Notes: generated by a model not told the origin, from the sequence alone. Shown: positions 8,556 through 18,821, numbered from the stretch's first letter. The stretch: 58,970 nucleotides of DNA from Terribacillus halophilus (GCF_900162685.1 NZ_LT727827.1:289352-348321); one strand, 5' to 3'. A program made the numbers and translations.

Positions 8556-10034
8556 ATGTTAGAAGGTATTACTATTGTCGCCATTATCATTACACTTGCT
8601 GTGCTGGCAGCAATCGGAGGAACTATATGGTTCATTTATATGAAAGTTAGATTCCGCACCGTCCCATCCAACGAAGCACTCATCGTTACCGGACCGAAAC
8701 TTGGGGATGAGACAAAAGAAACGAATATTTATAAAGATGATCAAGGACGTTACATGAAAGTTATCCGTGGCGGCGGTCACAGACTAAGAATGTTCCAAAC
8801 CGGCACAAAAGTATCTTTGAAATCATTCCAATTACAAATCAAAACACCAAAAGTATATACCGCTCAACACGTTGGTGTTTACGGAGAAGCTGTCGCAACA
8901 GTCAAAGTAGCAGACACACTAGAAGGTATTGTCCGCTATGCCGAGCAGTTCCTCGGGAAAGAACAGGAAGAAATCGAGCAGGAAATTGGTGAAGTACTAA
9001 ACTCCAGTCTGCGGGCTATTTTATCCAGTATGACGGTGGAGCAAATCAACGGCGACCGAGAACGTTTCAATGAAGATGTGCGTAAAATCGCCCAAAAAGA
9101 ACTAAATGACATGGGCTTCCGCATCACCTCACTTGGTCTTACAGACATTAGCGATGACGATGGTTATTTGGAGAACTTGGGCCGTCCGCAAATTGCAGAG
9201 ATCGAAAAAGAAGCTGAAATTGCAGAAGCGAATAACAAACGGGAAACAGAGCTAAAACGAGCAGAAGTAAACGAAGAAGTATCCCGCGAAAAGTATCAGC
9301 GCGAAATGAATATCGCAGAAGTGCGTAAAACAAAAGACATTAAAGATGCACAAATTAAAGCAGAAACAGAGCGAGAAAGAGCCATCGCCGAAGCCGCATA
9401 CGAACTAGAAAAAGAAGAAAAACGCCTAGGCATCGAGAAACAACGTCTGGAAATTAAAGAACAGGAACAAGAAAGTGACTTAAGACTGCGCCAGAAAGAA
9501 CGTGAAAACGACGTTAAACTAGAACAGCAGCAAGTAGAAGTACAAAAGCAAAAAGCCGAAGCAGAATACCTCACCAAGACAAAAGAAGCACAAGCCCGCG
9601 CCGAAGCAAGAAAAGTCGAAGGTGAAGCAGAAGCCGCAGTCATCCGACAAAAGAGCATTGCCGAAGTCGAAGCAATCGAAAAACGCGCCCAAGCAATGGC
9701 GAAGCACCAAGACGTCATCTTAAGAGAAAAACTAATCGACATCATGCCAGATTATGCACGAGCAATCAGTGAATCATTCAGCAATGTCGAATCTATTCGT
9801 ATTTTGGATAATGGATCAGGCGGTGGCATTAACTCCTTGCCTAACACTGTGACAAACACGATGGCAAATCTGCAGGAGAGCCTTGGACAAATGACGGGCT
9901 TTGATTTGGAGGGGTTCTTGCAGAATATTAGTACGCCGAAATCAACTAATGATGCGGATGAAAATCGAGTTAAATCTGAGCAGCAGCCGCAGATTATGTT
10001 TGATGATTCTGACGAACAGGATACAAACAAATAA
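8556..10034 (+). CDS. floT: Flotillin-like membrane scaffold protein
   Basis: The 492-residue protein has one N-terminal membrane segment (residues 5-28), an SPFH/band 7 domain (about 30-200), and a long Glu/Lys/Ala-rich coiled coil (about 200-400) typical of flotillins. It matches B. subtilis FloT (YuaG), which organises functional membrane microdomains. The C-terminus (about 430-492) is Gly/Asn/Gln-rich. GGGAG precedes the ATG. The usual NfeD-type partner (YuaF) is absent on both sides, so here it is monocistronic with its own terminator. Confidence 0.92.
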   Translation: MLEGITIVAIIITLAVLAAIGGTIWFIYMKVRFRTVPSNEALIVTGPKLGDETKETNIYKDDQGRYMKVIRGGGHRLRMFQTGTKVSLKSFQLQIKTPKVYTAQHVGVYGEAVATVKVADTLEGIVRYAEQFLGKEQEEIEQEIGEVLNSSLRAILSSMTVEQINGDRERFNEDVRKIAQKELNDMGFRITSLGLTDISDDDGYLENLGRPQIAEIEKEAEIAEANNKRETELKRAEVNEEVSREKYQREMNIAEVRKTKDIKDAQIKAETERERAIAEAAYELEKEEKRLGIEKQRLEIKEQEQESDLRLRQKERENDVKLEQQQVEVQKQKAEAEYLTKTKEAQARAEARKVEGEAEAAVIRQKSIAEVEAIEKRAQAMAKHQDVILREKLIDIMPDYARAISESFSNVESIRILDNGSGGGINSLPNTVTNTMANLQESLGQMTGFDLEGFLQNISTPKSTNDADENRVKSEQQPQIMFDDSDEQDTNK

Positions 10035-10081
10035 AAAAGTGAAGAGACCTATGCGCACACATGGGTCTCTTCGCTTTTTTT
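10033..10081 (+). terminator. Terminator after floT
   Basis: GTGAAGAGACC pairs with GGTCTCTTCGC around a short loop and is followed by a run of seven Ts. A-rich sequence on the other side means it could also act on the minus strand. Confidence 0.88.
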
Positions 10082-10475
10082 CAAACGTTTACTAATTCAG
10101 CTCTATCCCGTAAAATCTCCTTTTCACTGTTTTTTTCCTATTATGGTGAGAAGCGGATGCCGCGGTTATCAAAGAAAAGAATATAGCAAAGGTCGCAGCG
10201 ATCAGGATTCTGTAAAATTGGATACAAATGATAGATTTAAGCTCCCCCTCTCATGAGACTAAATTCCAAAATGATTTCATCATTACTTTTCTTCTAGTCA
10301 CTGAATGAATTGAATAAATCGTACTACGACACAACCAATCTTTTTAGTTCTTTGGTCTACCTTCCACTTATAATTCCTCAGAAAGAAAAGGACTTCGTCC
10401 GATTTACAAGTTAATTGGTAAACGAGATAATATATGGTACTCCGTACATTAAATGAAAGGAAGTTATAATTGATC
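10082..10475. other. Intergenic stretch without a recognised gene
   Basis: This is about 390 bp of AT-rich sequence between floT and the lipoprotein gene. On the minus strand a signal-peptide-like string can be read near 10150-10210, but it has no start codon with a ribosome binding site. I see no operator or riboswitch. Confidence 0.5.
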
Positions 10476-11240
10476 ATGAAAAAATTATCAGCTTTATTAT
10501 TTATAACCTTGCTGGCAGCTTTCCTTACTGCTTGCGGCAATGAAAACACTGAGAAGGATTCCAACGCAGAAAAAGCTGAAAACAGTCAGTCTGAAGAAAA
10601 CAAATCAACCGATCCACCAGCCAAAGACGATGTTTCTGATGTTGAGCTGACAGTTGATGCAGAGAAAACATATCTATGGAAAGCATCATCAGGTGAAACC
10701 CAGTTAAGCTATTACACAAAGGTCGTGAATGAATCGGACAAACCAGTAGATGCCTCTAATGCTGCAATAGCCTTTAATAATAAAGATAACGGTCAAAAAA
10801 TAGCACTTGATGACAGCGAAATTACTATAACTCCTTACATAATTGCACCTGGTAATTCTGCATTTATAAGTGTGCAACAATCAGGGGTTGATCTGGACAC
10901 GGACACTCCTATATCTGCAGAATTACAGGCTAACTTGACTCCAGCTGAAAAATCAGCAGATTATGCAGATGTAGACTACATTAACGTTGGTATGGGAGAT
11001 ACCGGCTTAGTATTAGAAGGTGAAATTAGTAACCCTAGTTTAGAGTCCGTCACAGGAAAATTTGAAGTGGTAAGTGCACTCTATAACGGTCAAGAATTTC
11101 TAGGCACGATGAACACATCTGTAGACGCAACGCTACCACCAAAAGTTCCTATTGGATTTAAAATTACAGAACCACCTTTCCCTGACGTTGCTTTGGAAAA
11201 GATAGATTCATACGAAGCTTTAGTTTACATTATTAGGTAA
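10476..11240 (+). CDS. Lipoprotein with two Ig-like/FxLYD-like domains, unknown function
   Basis: The 254-residue lipoprotein has signal MKKLSALLFITLLAAFLTAC, with the Cys as lipid anchor. A Glu/Lys/Asn/Ser-rich linker of about 35 residues follows. Two beta-rich segments come next, each with a phrase like KVVNESDKPVDAS or GEISNPSLESVTGKF, typical of FxLYD/DUF4352-type domains that sit outside the membrane. I chose the ATG at 10476, behind AAAGGAAG; a TTG at 10470 is possible. It is monocistronic, with a terminator at 11285-11322. The ligand or partner is unknown. Confidence 0.83.
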   Translation: MKKLSALLFITLLAAFLTACGNENTEKDSNAEKAENSQSEENKSTDPPAKDDVSDVELTVDAEKTYLWKASSGETQLSYYTKVVNESDKPVDASNAAIAFNNKDNGQKIALDDSEITITPYIIAPGNSAFISVQQSGVDLDTDTPISAELQANLTPAEKSADYADVDYINVGMGDTGLVLEGEISNPSLESVTGKFEVVSALYNGQEFLGTMNTSVDATLPPKVPIGFKITEPPFPDVALEKIDSYEALVYIIR

Positions 11241-11284
11241 TAGGCTGAGCTAAAATTAGTACTTTGTGTTATTTAAATAATTAG

Positions 11285-11322
11285 AAAAGACTGCTTCCTT
11301 ATACTTGGGAAACAGTCTTTTT
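11285..11322 (+). terminator. Terminator after the lipoprotein gene
   Basis: AAAAGACTG...CAGTCTTTTT forms the outer stem with an inner TTCC/GGAA pairing, and the T-run lies at 11317-11322. Confidence 0.85.
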
Positions 11323-11379
11323 CACGTTTATACAGTTGTAATACTTATATAGCATAGGGAGAACTATGAACTTATTTAA

Positions 11380-11682
11380 TTTAATTATCTCGCAAAAATC
11401 CCTCATTCGTAACATCTGTCACAAACATATGGCCCGGAGCATGTGTGATTACCAATGCATGCATTTTTAAGTGTATCGCTGCAGATTGAGGTGTTACACC
11501 ACATTCCCAAAAGACAGGCGTTTTTCCTTCTGCAATCTTCGTATATTCACCCTAATCGGATTTGGGTTTACTTATATTGATAATACCTATTGTTTTCGGA
11601 TCTCCACATGTATTGGTGAACCATGCACGTTTGGAAACTGCGCCGTAACATCAATTGCCTTTTGAATGAGTTCGTTTTGAAC
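11380..11682 (-). pseudogene. Truncated, frameshifted copy of the DUF1445 (YcsI-like) gene
   Basis: Read on the minus strand, this segment aligns with the last 100 or so codons of the intact DUF1445 gene next door. The ends read CTCGCAAAAATCCCTCATTCGTAAC here and CCCGCAAAAACTCTTCGTTCGTAAC there (plus-strand text, compared in two halves). The reading frame is broken near 11550. The 5' two thirds of the gene are missing. The copy stops at about 11682, next to CTGTCAAGTAGACAG, which looks like an insertion sequence end. Confidence 0.8.
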
Positions 11683-11760
11683 TACCCCCTGTCAAGTAGA
11701 CAGTAGAAATAATAAAATATATCAGAAGGCATTAGTCCTATATTCTAGAACACTAATTAA

Positions 11761-12537
11761 TCAAGTTCTATCCCGCAAAAACTCTTCGTTCGTAACATCT
11801 GTAATAAACATATGCCCCGGCGCATGCGTAATCACATACGGAATCTGAGAATGAATCGCTGCTGATTGCGGTGTCACACCACATTCCCAGAAAACAGGCG
11901 TTTCCCCTTCTGTTATTTCCACAAATTCGCCAAAATCAGGTTTGCTGATATCTTTAATCCCTATTTCTTTTGGATTTCCCACGTGAACTGGCGAACCATG
12001 CATGTTCGGGAACTGTGCGGTAACGTCAATTGCTTTTTGCACAAGCTCGTTTTTTATCGGCCTCATGGACACTACCACAGGTCCACTGAACTGACCAGCC
12101 GGCTTTGTCTGACTGTTGGTAATATACATCGCCACGTTTTTGTTCTGCTCAATATGCTTTAAAGGTACGCCTTCTTTTAACAGCTGACTTTCAAATGTGA
12201 AGCTGCAGCCGATTAAAAACGAGACAAAGTCATCCCGCCAGATCTCTTTCAGGTCATGAACCTTCTTCGTTAATTTGCCATTCTCATACACAAAATATTG
12301 CGGAATATCACTGCGAATATCTGAACCAGCAGCCAGCACAGATTCAACTTCTCCGGCTTCTAATACGTCAATGATTGGACAAGACTTCGGATTTCGATTC
12401 GCAAACAGCAGAAAATCAAAAGCATATTCTTTTGGTACAATTGCTAAGTTTGCTTGGACGTAATCATTTGCTACACCAGATGTGTGCGATTTATGTTTAC
12501 CGCTTCTGATTTGTTCTCTTATAGTACTTGGTTTCAT
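11761..12537 (-). CDS. Putative hydro-lyase, DUF1445 (D-glutamate cyclase/YcsI family)
   Basis: The 258-residue protein matches the DUF1445 family represented by B. subtilis YcsI and related to mammalian D-glutamate cyclase. Typical strings are FLIGCSFTFE, the Cys-containing VFWECGVTPQ, and ITHAPGHMFITD near the C-terminus. It probably catalyses a (de)hydration or cyclisation of a small acid in the cytoplasm. The start at 12537 has AGGAGG nine bases upstream; the longer frame to 12576 lacks one. A decayed paralog lies immediately downstream. The usual LamB/YcsF and KipI/KipA neighbours are absent. Confidence 0.88.
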   Translation of the reverse strand: MKPSTIREQIRSGKHKSHTSGVANDYVQANLAIVPKEYAFDFLLFANRNPKSCPIIDVLEAGEVESVLAAGSDIRSDIPQYFVYENGKLTKKVHDLKEIWRDDFVSFLIGCSFTFESQLLKEGVPLKHIEQNKNVAMYITNSQTKPAGQFSGPVVVSMRPIKNELVQKAIDVTAQFPNMHGSPVHVGNPKEIGIKDISKPDFGEFVEITEGETPVFWECGVTPQSAAIHSQIPYVITHAPGHMFITDVTNEEFLRDRT

Positions 12538-12820
12538 CTGTAATTCCTCCTGTGGCTCTTTATCTATTCTATTCATTCCATTTAATCCCTTTAATTATGA
12601 GGCTGAAAAAAGGTACATTTACCCTCATTTCTTTCAATATTCCTCCCCTTTTAGGTTTTCTTTTAGTCTACTATATTTCAGGCCTCATTATCTTTACCGT
12701 AGACCCTCTTGATACACTTCCCACAACTTATCACCTACCCAAACAAATTGAATACTTTGCCATGTTGGTTTTTAGGACATAGATATGGCAACGAAGATCT
12801 ATATACAATACTAACAAAAT

Positions 12821-12866
12821 AAAAAAAGATGCCTCTGATAAAGTCCATAAGACTTACAGAGACATC
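12821..12866 (-). terminator. Terminator of the groES-groEL operon
   Basis: On the minus strand GATGTCTCTG pairs with CAGAGGCATC (one mismatch) around a 19-base loop, followed by seven Ts (plus-strand A-run 12821-12827). It lies 110 bp downstream of the groEL stop. Confidence 0.85.
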
Positions 12867-12974
12867 CTCTAAAACTCATCTTAACAAAAAACGAGAATTG
12901 TCGTGACATGTAGTGGTTCAATAAGTACATTCACTACTAAAAACCACTTCATATCAACGTTTTGGGCGATGTAA

Positions 12975-14639
<1,665 letters not shown>

Positions 14640-14661
14640 TTATATGTTTCTGCTCTTCGGA

Positions 14662-14946
14662 TTATCCTACTACTGCAAGAATGTCGCTTTCGCGAAGAAC
14701 TAAGTAATCTTTTCCTTCGTATTTCACTTCAGTACCAGAGTATTTAGAGAAGATGATAAGATCGCCTTCAGCAACTTCTAGTGGATATTTTTCACCATTA
14801 TCGGTTACACGACCGCTACCGACGGCAACAACTTTACCTTCTTGCGGTTTTTCCTTTGCAGATTCAGGGAGTACAATACCGCTTGCTGTTTTCTCCTCCT
14901 GCTCTACAAGTTCAATTACGACACGATCGCCTAGTGGCTTCAACAT
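14662..14946 (-). CDS. groES: Co-chaperonin GroES (Hsp10)
   Basis: The 94-residue protein begins [20 protein letters not shown] and contains the mobile loop [16 protein letters not shown] that docks on GroEL. It is the usual length for the family. It is the first gene of the groESL operon; AAGGAGG precedes the ATG. The CIRCE repeat lies 38-64 bp upstream in the leader, so HrcA represses the operon in the absence of heat stress. Confidence 0.99.
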   Translation of the reverse strand: MLKPLGDRVVIELVEQEEKTASGIVLPESAKEKPQEGKVVAVGSGRVTDNGEKYPLEVAEGDLIIFSKYSGTEVKYEGKDYLVLRESDILAVVG

Positions 14947-14983
14947 GTGAGAAACCCTCCTTAAATAATCGATAATTTGATTT

Positions 14984-15010
14984 TTAGCACTCGAATAAGT
15001 TGAGTGCTAA
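14984..15010 (-). promoter_or_regulatory. CIRCE operator (HrcA binding site)
   Basis: TTAGCACTC, a nine-base spacer and GAGTGCTAA form the perfect consensus inverted repeat. It lies between the groESL promoter and the groES start. Confidence 0.98.
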
Positions 15011-15020
15011 TACAGTTATT

Positions 15021-15049
15021 ATAATAATCAAAACGAAAACGGATTGCAA
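15021..15049 (-). promoter_or_regulatory. groESL sigma-A type promoter
   Basis: On the minus strand TTGCAA (15044-15049) and TATTAT (15021-15026) are 17 bp apart, directly upstream of CIRCE. Confidence 0.7.
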
Positions 15050-15213
15050 GTAAGACACTCTGATAGTTGTTCGACGATTTATTGCTTTCTCCTGCCAGCT
15101 TCGTACGAATTAACAAAGCAAATACAATACACGCCGCTACATACTTGCCCCATAGTTATGTTAAAATACGTTAGATGCAAACTACATAAGGTAAGGCGGA
15201 AGGAGTCGTTACA

Positions 15214-15945
15214 TTGCCAGGACGCTATTGGTTTATTATTTTGACATACATTGTTATGCAGTTTTCTGTGTTATTGCTCGTTCCATTTGTTCCTTGGATG
15301 AAAGATCAAGGAGTAGATCTATATACCGTTCAAAATTGGTGGAGTGTAATTAGATTTCTAATAGCTGTAATTATTACGGTTCTCCTGTTGCGTAAGGATA
15401 TGCGCACACCAGCAATGCGAGGTGCAACTGGCCCATGGATGACAATTCTTTGGATTGTTGTTGGAGTTGCCGCTGCTTTTGCAGGTCAGATGCTTGCTGC
15501 AATGATTGAAATGGCTCTTGGTATAGTTCCTGGTTCAGAAAATACATCGAACCTTCTAGAAGCTGTTCGTGACGTGCCAGCGTTCGTATTAATTGTTGTT
15601 ATATTCGCACCTGTTTTAGAGGAAATTATCTTTCGTAAGATTATTTTCGGGGAGATTTACAAAAGGACAAATTTCTTTGTAGCAGTTTTGATTTCCGCAC
15701 TTCTATTTGGTGTGGTGCACATGGAACTTTTGCATTTGCTGACATACTTTAGCATGGGAGTCGTCTTTGCCGGATTATATGTACTGACAAAACGAATTAT
15801 TGTGCCTATCGTGGTACACAGCTTAATGAATTTAACCGTTGTCATTTCCCAGCTATTGTTAACACCAGAGAGAATGGAAGAAATCGAACAAATGCGTAAA
15901 CAACTAGAAAACATGCAAACAATCATTTTTGGAGGAATTTTATGA
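15214..15945 (+). CDS. ydiL: CPBP family intramembrane glutamic protease (YdiL-like)
   Basis: The 243-residue membrane protein has about six to eight hydrophobic segments. It carries the CPBP/Abi motifs EEIIFRKIIFG (paired Glu and Arg), FGVVHM (His) and HSLMN. These residues form the active site of Rce1-type intramembrane proteases. It starts with TTG; AAGGAG lies ten bases upstream. It is divergent from groES, exactly as ydiL is in B. subtilis, and overlaps the next gene by four bases (ATGA). The substrate is unknown. Confidence 0.93.
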   Translation: MPGRYWFIILTYIVMQFSVLLLVPFVPWMKDQGVDLYTVQNWWSVIRFLIAVIITVLLLRKDMRTPAMRGATGPWMTILWIVVGVAAAFAGQMLAAMIEMALGIVPGSENTSNLLEAVRDVPAFVLIVVIFAPVLEEIIFRKIIFGEIYKRTNFFVAVLISALLFGVVHMELLHLLTYFSMGVVFAGLYVLTKRIIVPIVVHSLMNLTVVISQLLLTPERMEEIEQMRKQLENMQTIIFGGIL

Positions 15946-16148
15946 TACGTACGCCATTGCCCGCAGCGATATTGAATCTTGTTTTAGGAGTTCTTTTCGT
16001 GTTTTGGGCTTATAACCATGTACAGGCAGATAACGGTTGGGGATTCTTCTCTGTCCTCTTGTCAGCTCTAGCTGCTTACGATTTATATATGTCGTTCCGC
16101 TATTTCAGCCTGCATTTCAAGATTAAAAAAATGAATAAGAAGAAATAA
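15942..16148 (+). CDS. ydiK: Small membrane protein YdiK-like (DUF4305)
   Basis: This 68-residue protein has two predicted membrane helices (residues 9-27 and 35-55) and a basic tail (KIKKMNKKK). Its size and position after ydiL match B. subtilis YdiK. It is translationally coupled to ydiL through ATGA, and a strong terminator follows directly. Function is unknown. Confidence 0.88.
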   Translation: MIRTPLPAAILNLVLGVLFVFWAYNHVQADNGWGFFSVLLSALAAYDLYMSFRYFSLHFKIKKMNKKK

Positions 16149-16150
16149 GG

Positions 16151-16187
16151 AAAAACCAGCCGATTTGATTTGGCTGGTTTTCTCTTT
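16151..16187 (+). terminator. Terminator after ydiL-ydiK
   Basis: AAAACCAGCC pairs with GGCTGGTTTT around a ten-base loop, followed by CTCTTTT. The A-run on the left means it may also serve the convergent EF-G-binding gene. Confidence 0.9.
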
Positions 16188-16201
16188 TATATGCTGCTGC
16201 C

Positions 16202-16858
16202 TTATGAAAACAAATGATCTAAGAAAACTTCCACTCTCCCTAGATCCGTAAGCTTCTCATTACAAGTCTGACTGTCTTTGCAAATATAGTTTCCGCGGTT
16301 CACGTACGTCTCTTTTCCGCTTCTTACTCTAGTCACAAACAAGCCAACTTCCTCAAGACGGTTACATAATGTACAAATGCCCTGCGTGCCGCTGTTATCG
16401 AAAACACCGGAAATGCCCTTCAGCTTGCCTTGGTACTCTACAATCAAGTGCTGTTTTTGGGCGCGCGTATCAAACCAGCCGATATAGGATATCTTTTGAA
16501 AATCTAATTTTTCCAAGTCTGGCAGCTGCAGTTTTTTTGCTTTCGGAAATAGCTTTTCTACTGTCTTCTTCGATACACGCCGAAATGGGATAACATACTC
16601 CCTCAGTTTGACAAGAAACGCTTCTGCTTCCTTTTCATCTTCTATTTCAAGAAGGTCCTCAAGCAAATGAAGCTGGGCTTCTGTCAAATCAGGCAGTTTC
16701 TCTTCCACTTTTGACAATGCATGAAGTTTTACACCATCCAAGGTATCTTTATGATTCACCGTTGCGTGGGCATTGATGATATGAGACACCTGCCGTGCAA
16801 TGAAGTTATATTGGTCGTTTCGAATAAATGCTTGTTCTGTCGTTGTCCGTTTATCCAT
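16202..16858 (-). CDS. EF-G-binding protein, FusB/FusC family
   Basis: The 218-residue protein has an N-terminal helical bundle (about 1-110) and a C-terminal treble-clef zinc finger, with CTLC near residue 166 and the pair C-x5-C in CKDSQTC near 203-209. This is the layout of FusB-type proteins. They bind elongation factor G and help it leave stalled ribosomes; some family members give fusidic acid resistance. Chromosomal Bacillus homologs are common, so resistance should not be assumed. It appears monocistronic. Confidence 0.9.
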   Translation of the reverse strand: MDKRTTTEQAFIRNDQYNFIARQVSHIINAHATVNHKDTLDGVKLHALSKVEEKLPDLTEAQLHLLEDLLEIEDEKEAEAFLVKLREYVIPFRRVSKKTVEKLFPKAKKLQLPDLEKLDFQKISYIGWFDTRAQKQHLIVEYQGKLKGISGVFDNSGTQGICTLCNRLEEVGLFVTRVRSGKETYVNRGNYICKDSQTCNEKLTDLGRVEVFLDHLFS

Positions 16859-17378
16859 TTTCTGTTCGCTCCCTTATCATGATAATTACATTGATAAGTG
16901 CAAAGCCTAGACAGAAACGGATACATTGGCGATTAGATAACTGACTCCTCACACAAAGTATCGCCTTTCCTTCTAGGCTTTGCGTGAGCTGCTGCCAATT
17001 CTGACGCATGAGCATTTTCCTCAATTGCCATCAGGTATCACCTCCAACTAAAGCATATCCAAAAGTGGAAACTTCTGCAATATACAGCCATAAGAATAAC
17101 CTACGAAAGTAAAAACATTTTACTCCTTGAACACTGGCTTTGCGAACCATACCATCCTGAAGGCAAAAATCATTGGAGGAAAAAAACATTGATGTCAAGA
17201 CGAACAGTCGAGATATAGCGAAAATTGCGTCTTTTGTATTTTCTTCACCAGACAAGAAACCATGTGAAGAAAAAAGACATTTTAACCAGCATTCCACTAC
17301 AAACATTCCCAATATTTCTATTGTTGAGATAAGATAGAATAGTCTTATAGATAATTATTGATGGGAGAGCTTTGTACT
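16859..17378. other. Intergenic stretch holding one small frame and the rap promoter region
   Basis: Apart from the 32-residue frame at 16933-17031, this 520-bp stretch has no convincing gene. A 93-residue frame on the minus strand (17031-17312) has no ribosome binding site and no recognisable composition. AT-rich sequence at 17320-17360 is the likely rap promoter. Confidence 0.5.
16933..17031 (-). CDS. Possible 32-residue small protein
   Basis: A short frame beginning MAIEENAHASELAAAHAKP is preceded by GGAGGTG at ideal distance (seven bases) before its ATG. It is charged, has no membrane segment and contains one Cys near the end. I do not recognise it. The strong ribosome binding site argues that it is translated, but the short length keeps confidence modest. 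It lies between the EF-G-binding gene and the divergent rap gene. Confidence 0.4.
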   Translation of the reverse strand: MAIEENAHASELAAAHAKPRRKGDTLCEESVI

Positions 17379-18416
17379 ATGGAAAGTCTTGATATGATAG
17401 GTCATCTGGATAATTGGTCTGTGAGTATTCAGCTTGATAAAAAAGAAGCTGCTCGCAGCATCCATGAAGAGTTGAATAAGCATACTGACCATTTTGATAC
17501 ACAAACACTTATCTCATATTTCATATTGGAAAGTCGGTATTATACGATTACTGGAGAACTCCAAGAAAGCAAGCGCTCGTTAGCAAGAGCTAGGCAATAT
17601 GAAGATAGCTTCACAGAAGTACATAGATATCAACATTCTTTTGCTGAAGGGATTATCTACTATTACGAAGAACAATTCGAGGAAGCGTTAATGAGCTTTG
17701 AGAAAGCTGAGCAACGTATAAACTCAGTAGTTGATCCAGCAGGGTTAGGAGAGTTTCATCTCATCAAGGCCATGACCTACTACTTTCTGGATATCTTAAC
17801 TTTATCTGCTCTTCATGCAGCGAAGGCTGTCGAGAACCTTAATTCTGTAGAAGCACTAAATTTCCTACTGGCACGTTCAGAGCTAGTCCAAGGAATGAAC
17901 TACATGGAACTTTCTGATTATGAAACTGCTGAAGAGTATCTTCACAGAGCTCTAGCCACTTGTAAGAAAATCGAAAATGAAAGTCTGTTAGCATCCACGA
18001 ATCTGAACCTGGGCCTCTTATACGTAACACGCGAATTGCCGGCAGTCGCAATTCGTTATTTGGAAGAGGCATTAGAGAAAAAACAGGAACGTATCGAATT
18101 AAAAACGCTGTATTTATTAGCAGACTCCTATTGGAAGACCAACCAAACTGCGAAGGCCATGAAAGCCTACACAGCAGGATTCCAAAAGAGTATAGACAGC
18201 AACAATACAAAAATGAAGTGGGAATTTGCTATGCTTCATAAGAAATATGAAGACAAGGTTAACTTTGAGAGCGTTTGGCAAGAAGGAATCGAATATTTTC
18301 AAAAAATTAACGATTTATTCAACATTAGGCACTATTCGAAAGAGTTAGCTCAGTATTATACTGAAAACAAGCAGTATGAGCTTGCAACCAGATATTATCT
18401 ACTAGCTATAATCTAA
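17379..18416 (+). CDS. Rap-family response regulator phosphatase / TPR regulator
   Basis: The 345-residue protein has an N-terminal helical bundle followed by at least six tetratricopeptide-like repeats (for example YYEEQFEEALMSFEKAEQ and LGLLYVTRELPAVAIRYLEE). This is the Rap architecture: the protein binds Spo0F~P or a ComA-type regulator and is switched off by a Phr peptide. I start at 17379 because GGGAGAG lies nine bases before it; frames from 17358 or 17361 have no site. The next gene, 13 bp downstream, encodes a Phr-like precursor, which supports the call. The actual target is unknown. Confidence 0.88.
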   Translation: MESLDMIGHLDNWSVSIQLDKKEAARSIHEELNKHTDHFDTQTLISYFILESRYYTITGELQESKRSLARARQYEDSFTEVHRYQHSFAEGIIYYYEEQFEEALMSFEKAEQRINSVVDPAGLGEFHLIKAMTYYFLDILTLSALHAAKAVENLNSVEALNFLLARSELVQGMNYMELSDYETAEEYLHRALATCKKIENESLLASTNLNLGLLYVTRELPAVAIRYLEEALEKKQERIELKTLYLLADSYWKTNQTAKAMKAYTAGFQKSIDSNNTKMKWEFAMLHKKYEDKVNFESVWQEGIEYFQKINDLFNIRHYSKELAQYYTENKQYELATRYYLLAII

Positions 18417-18429
18417 GGAGGAATAAATA

Positions 18430-18570
18430 ATGAAGAAAGTGATTTTTTCCATAATACTAGTGGGGGCGATTATCGTCAGTGGTTTGCTTGGAGTAGCAAA
18501 TGAAGATGGCTTTGCAAGTAAGAAGGGCGACTTTGGAAGCGCAATTCATTCCCTTAATATCCTTGATTAA
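18430..18570 (+). CDS. Phr-like signalling peptide precursor
   Basis: This 46-residue frame starts with a hydrophobic export signal (MKKVIFSIILVGAIIVSGLL) and ends in a polar tail (KKGDFGSAIHSLNILD) that would hold the mature oligopeptide. AAGGAGG overlaps the end of rap, eight bases before the ATG. Gene order, size and a hydrophobic N-terminus match Phr pheromone genes. The processed peptide is probably a 5-6 residue piece of the last 15 residues, but I cannot say which. Confidence 0.82.
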   Translation: MKKVIFSIILVGAIIVSGLLGVANEDGFASKKGDFGSAIHSLNILD

Positions 18571-18574
18571 TAAA

Positions 18575-18606
18575 GGAGCAGTCTCTATATGAGGCTGCTT
18601 CTTTTT
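18575..18606 (+). terminator. Terminator of the rap-phr unit
   Basis: GGAGCAG-TCTC pairs with GAGG-CTGCTTC across a TATAT loop and is followed by TTTTT. Confidence 0.85.
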
Positions 18607-18639
18607 GATGCTTTTAATAAATAGGACATCCCAGCGTAA

Positions 18640-18804
18640 GAATATCTAGGAACAGCAACGTTTACAGCTCTTGTTTGTCCGAAATGCGGACCTACTTATC
18701 ATGAGTTTACTCGTGTAGGGAAATTTGATTGTGCTTCCTGCTATGAAACTGTTGAGCCATCTTATTGCCTGGCTCATATAAGGAATCAGCTCTCTTCAAA
18801 TTGA
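18640..18804 (+). pseudogene. Fragment of an McsA-like zinc-finger protein
   Basis: The frame reads CPKCGPTYHEFTRVGKFDC, then ASCYETVEPSYC. This matches the second zinc-binding module of McsA (CPKCG...F..IGRFGCSECY...), the activator of the arginine kinase McsB in the ctsR-mcsA-mcsB-clpC operon. There is no start codon with a ribosome binding site; an in-frame TAA lies at 18637, and the rest of McsA is missing. It is best read as a stranded gene fragment. Confidence 0.7.
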
Positions 18805-18821
18805 AATAGGTCTTGTTTGCG

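Noticed and set aside
9296-10030. Ser/Cys-rich frames antisense to floT
   Set aside because: They arise from the repetitive Glu/Lys/Ala codons of the flotillin coiled coil read backwards.
10150-10230. Signal-peptide-like reading on the minus strand after floT
   Set aside because: No usable start codon or ribosome binding site, and it runs into the floT terminator.
17031-17312. A 93-codon minus-strand frame upstream of rap
   Set aside because: No ribosome binding site, Cys/Phe-rich shadow composition, and it overlaps the small frame that has a perfect site.
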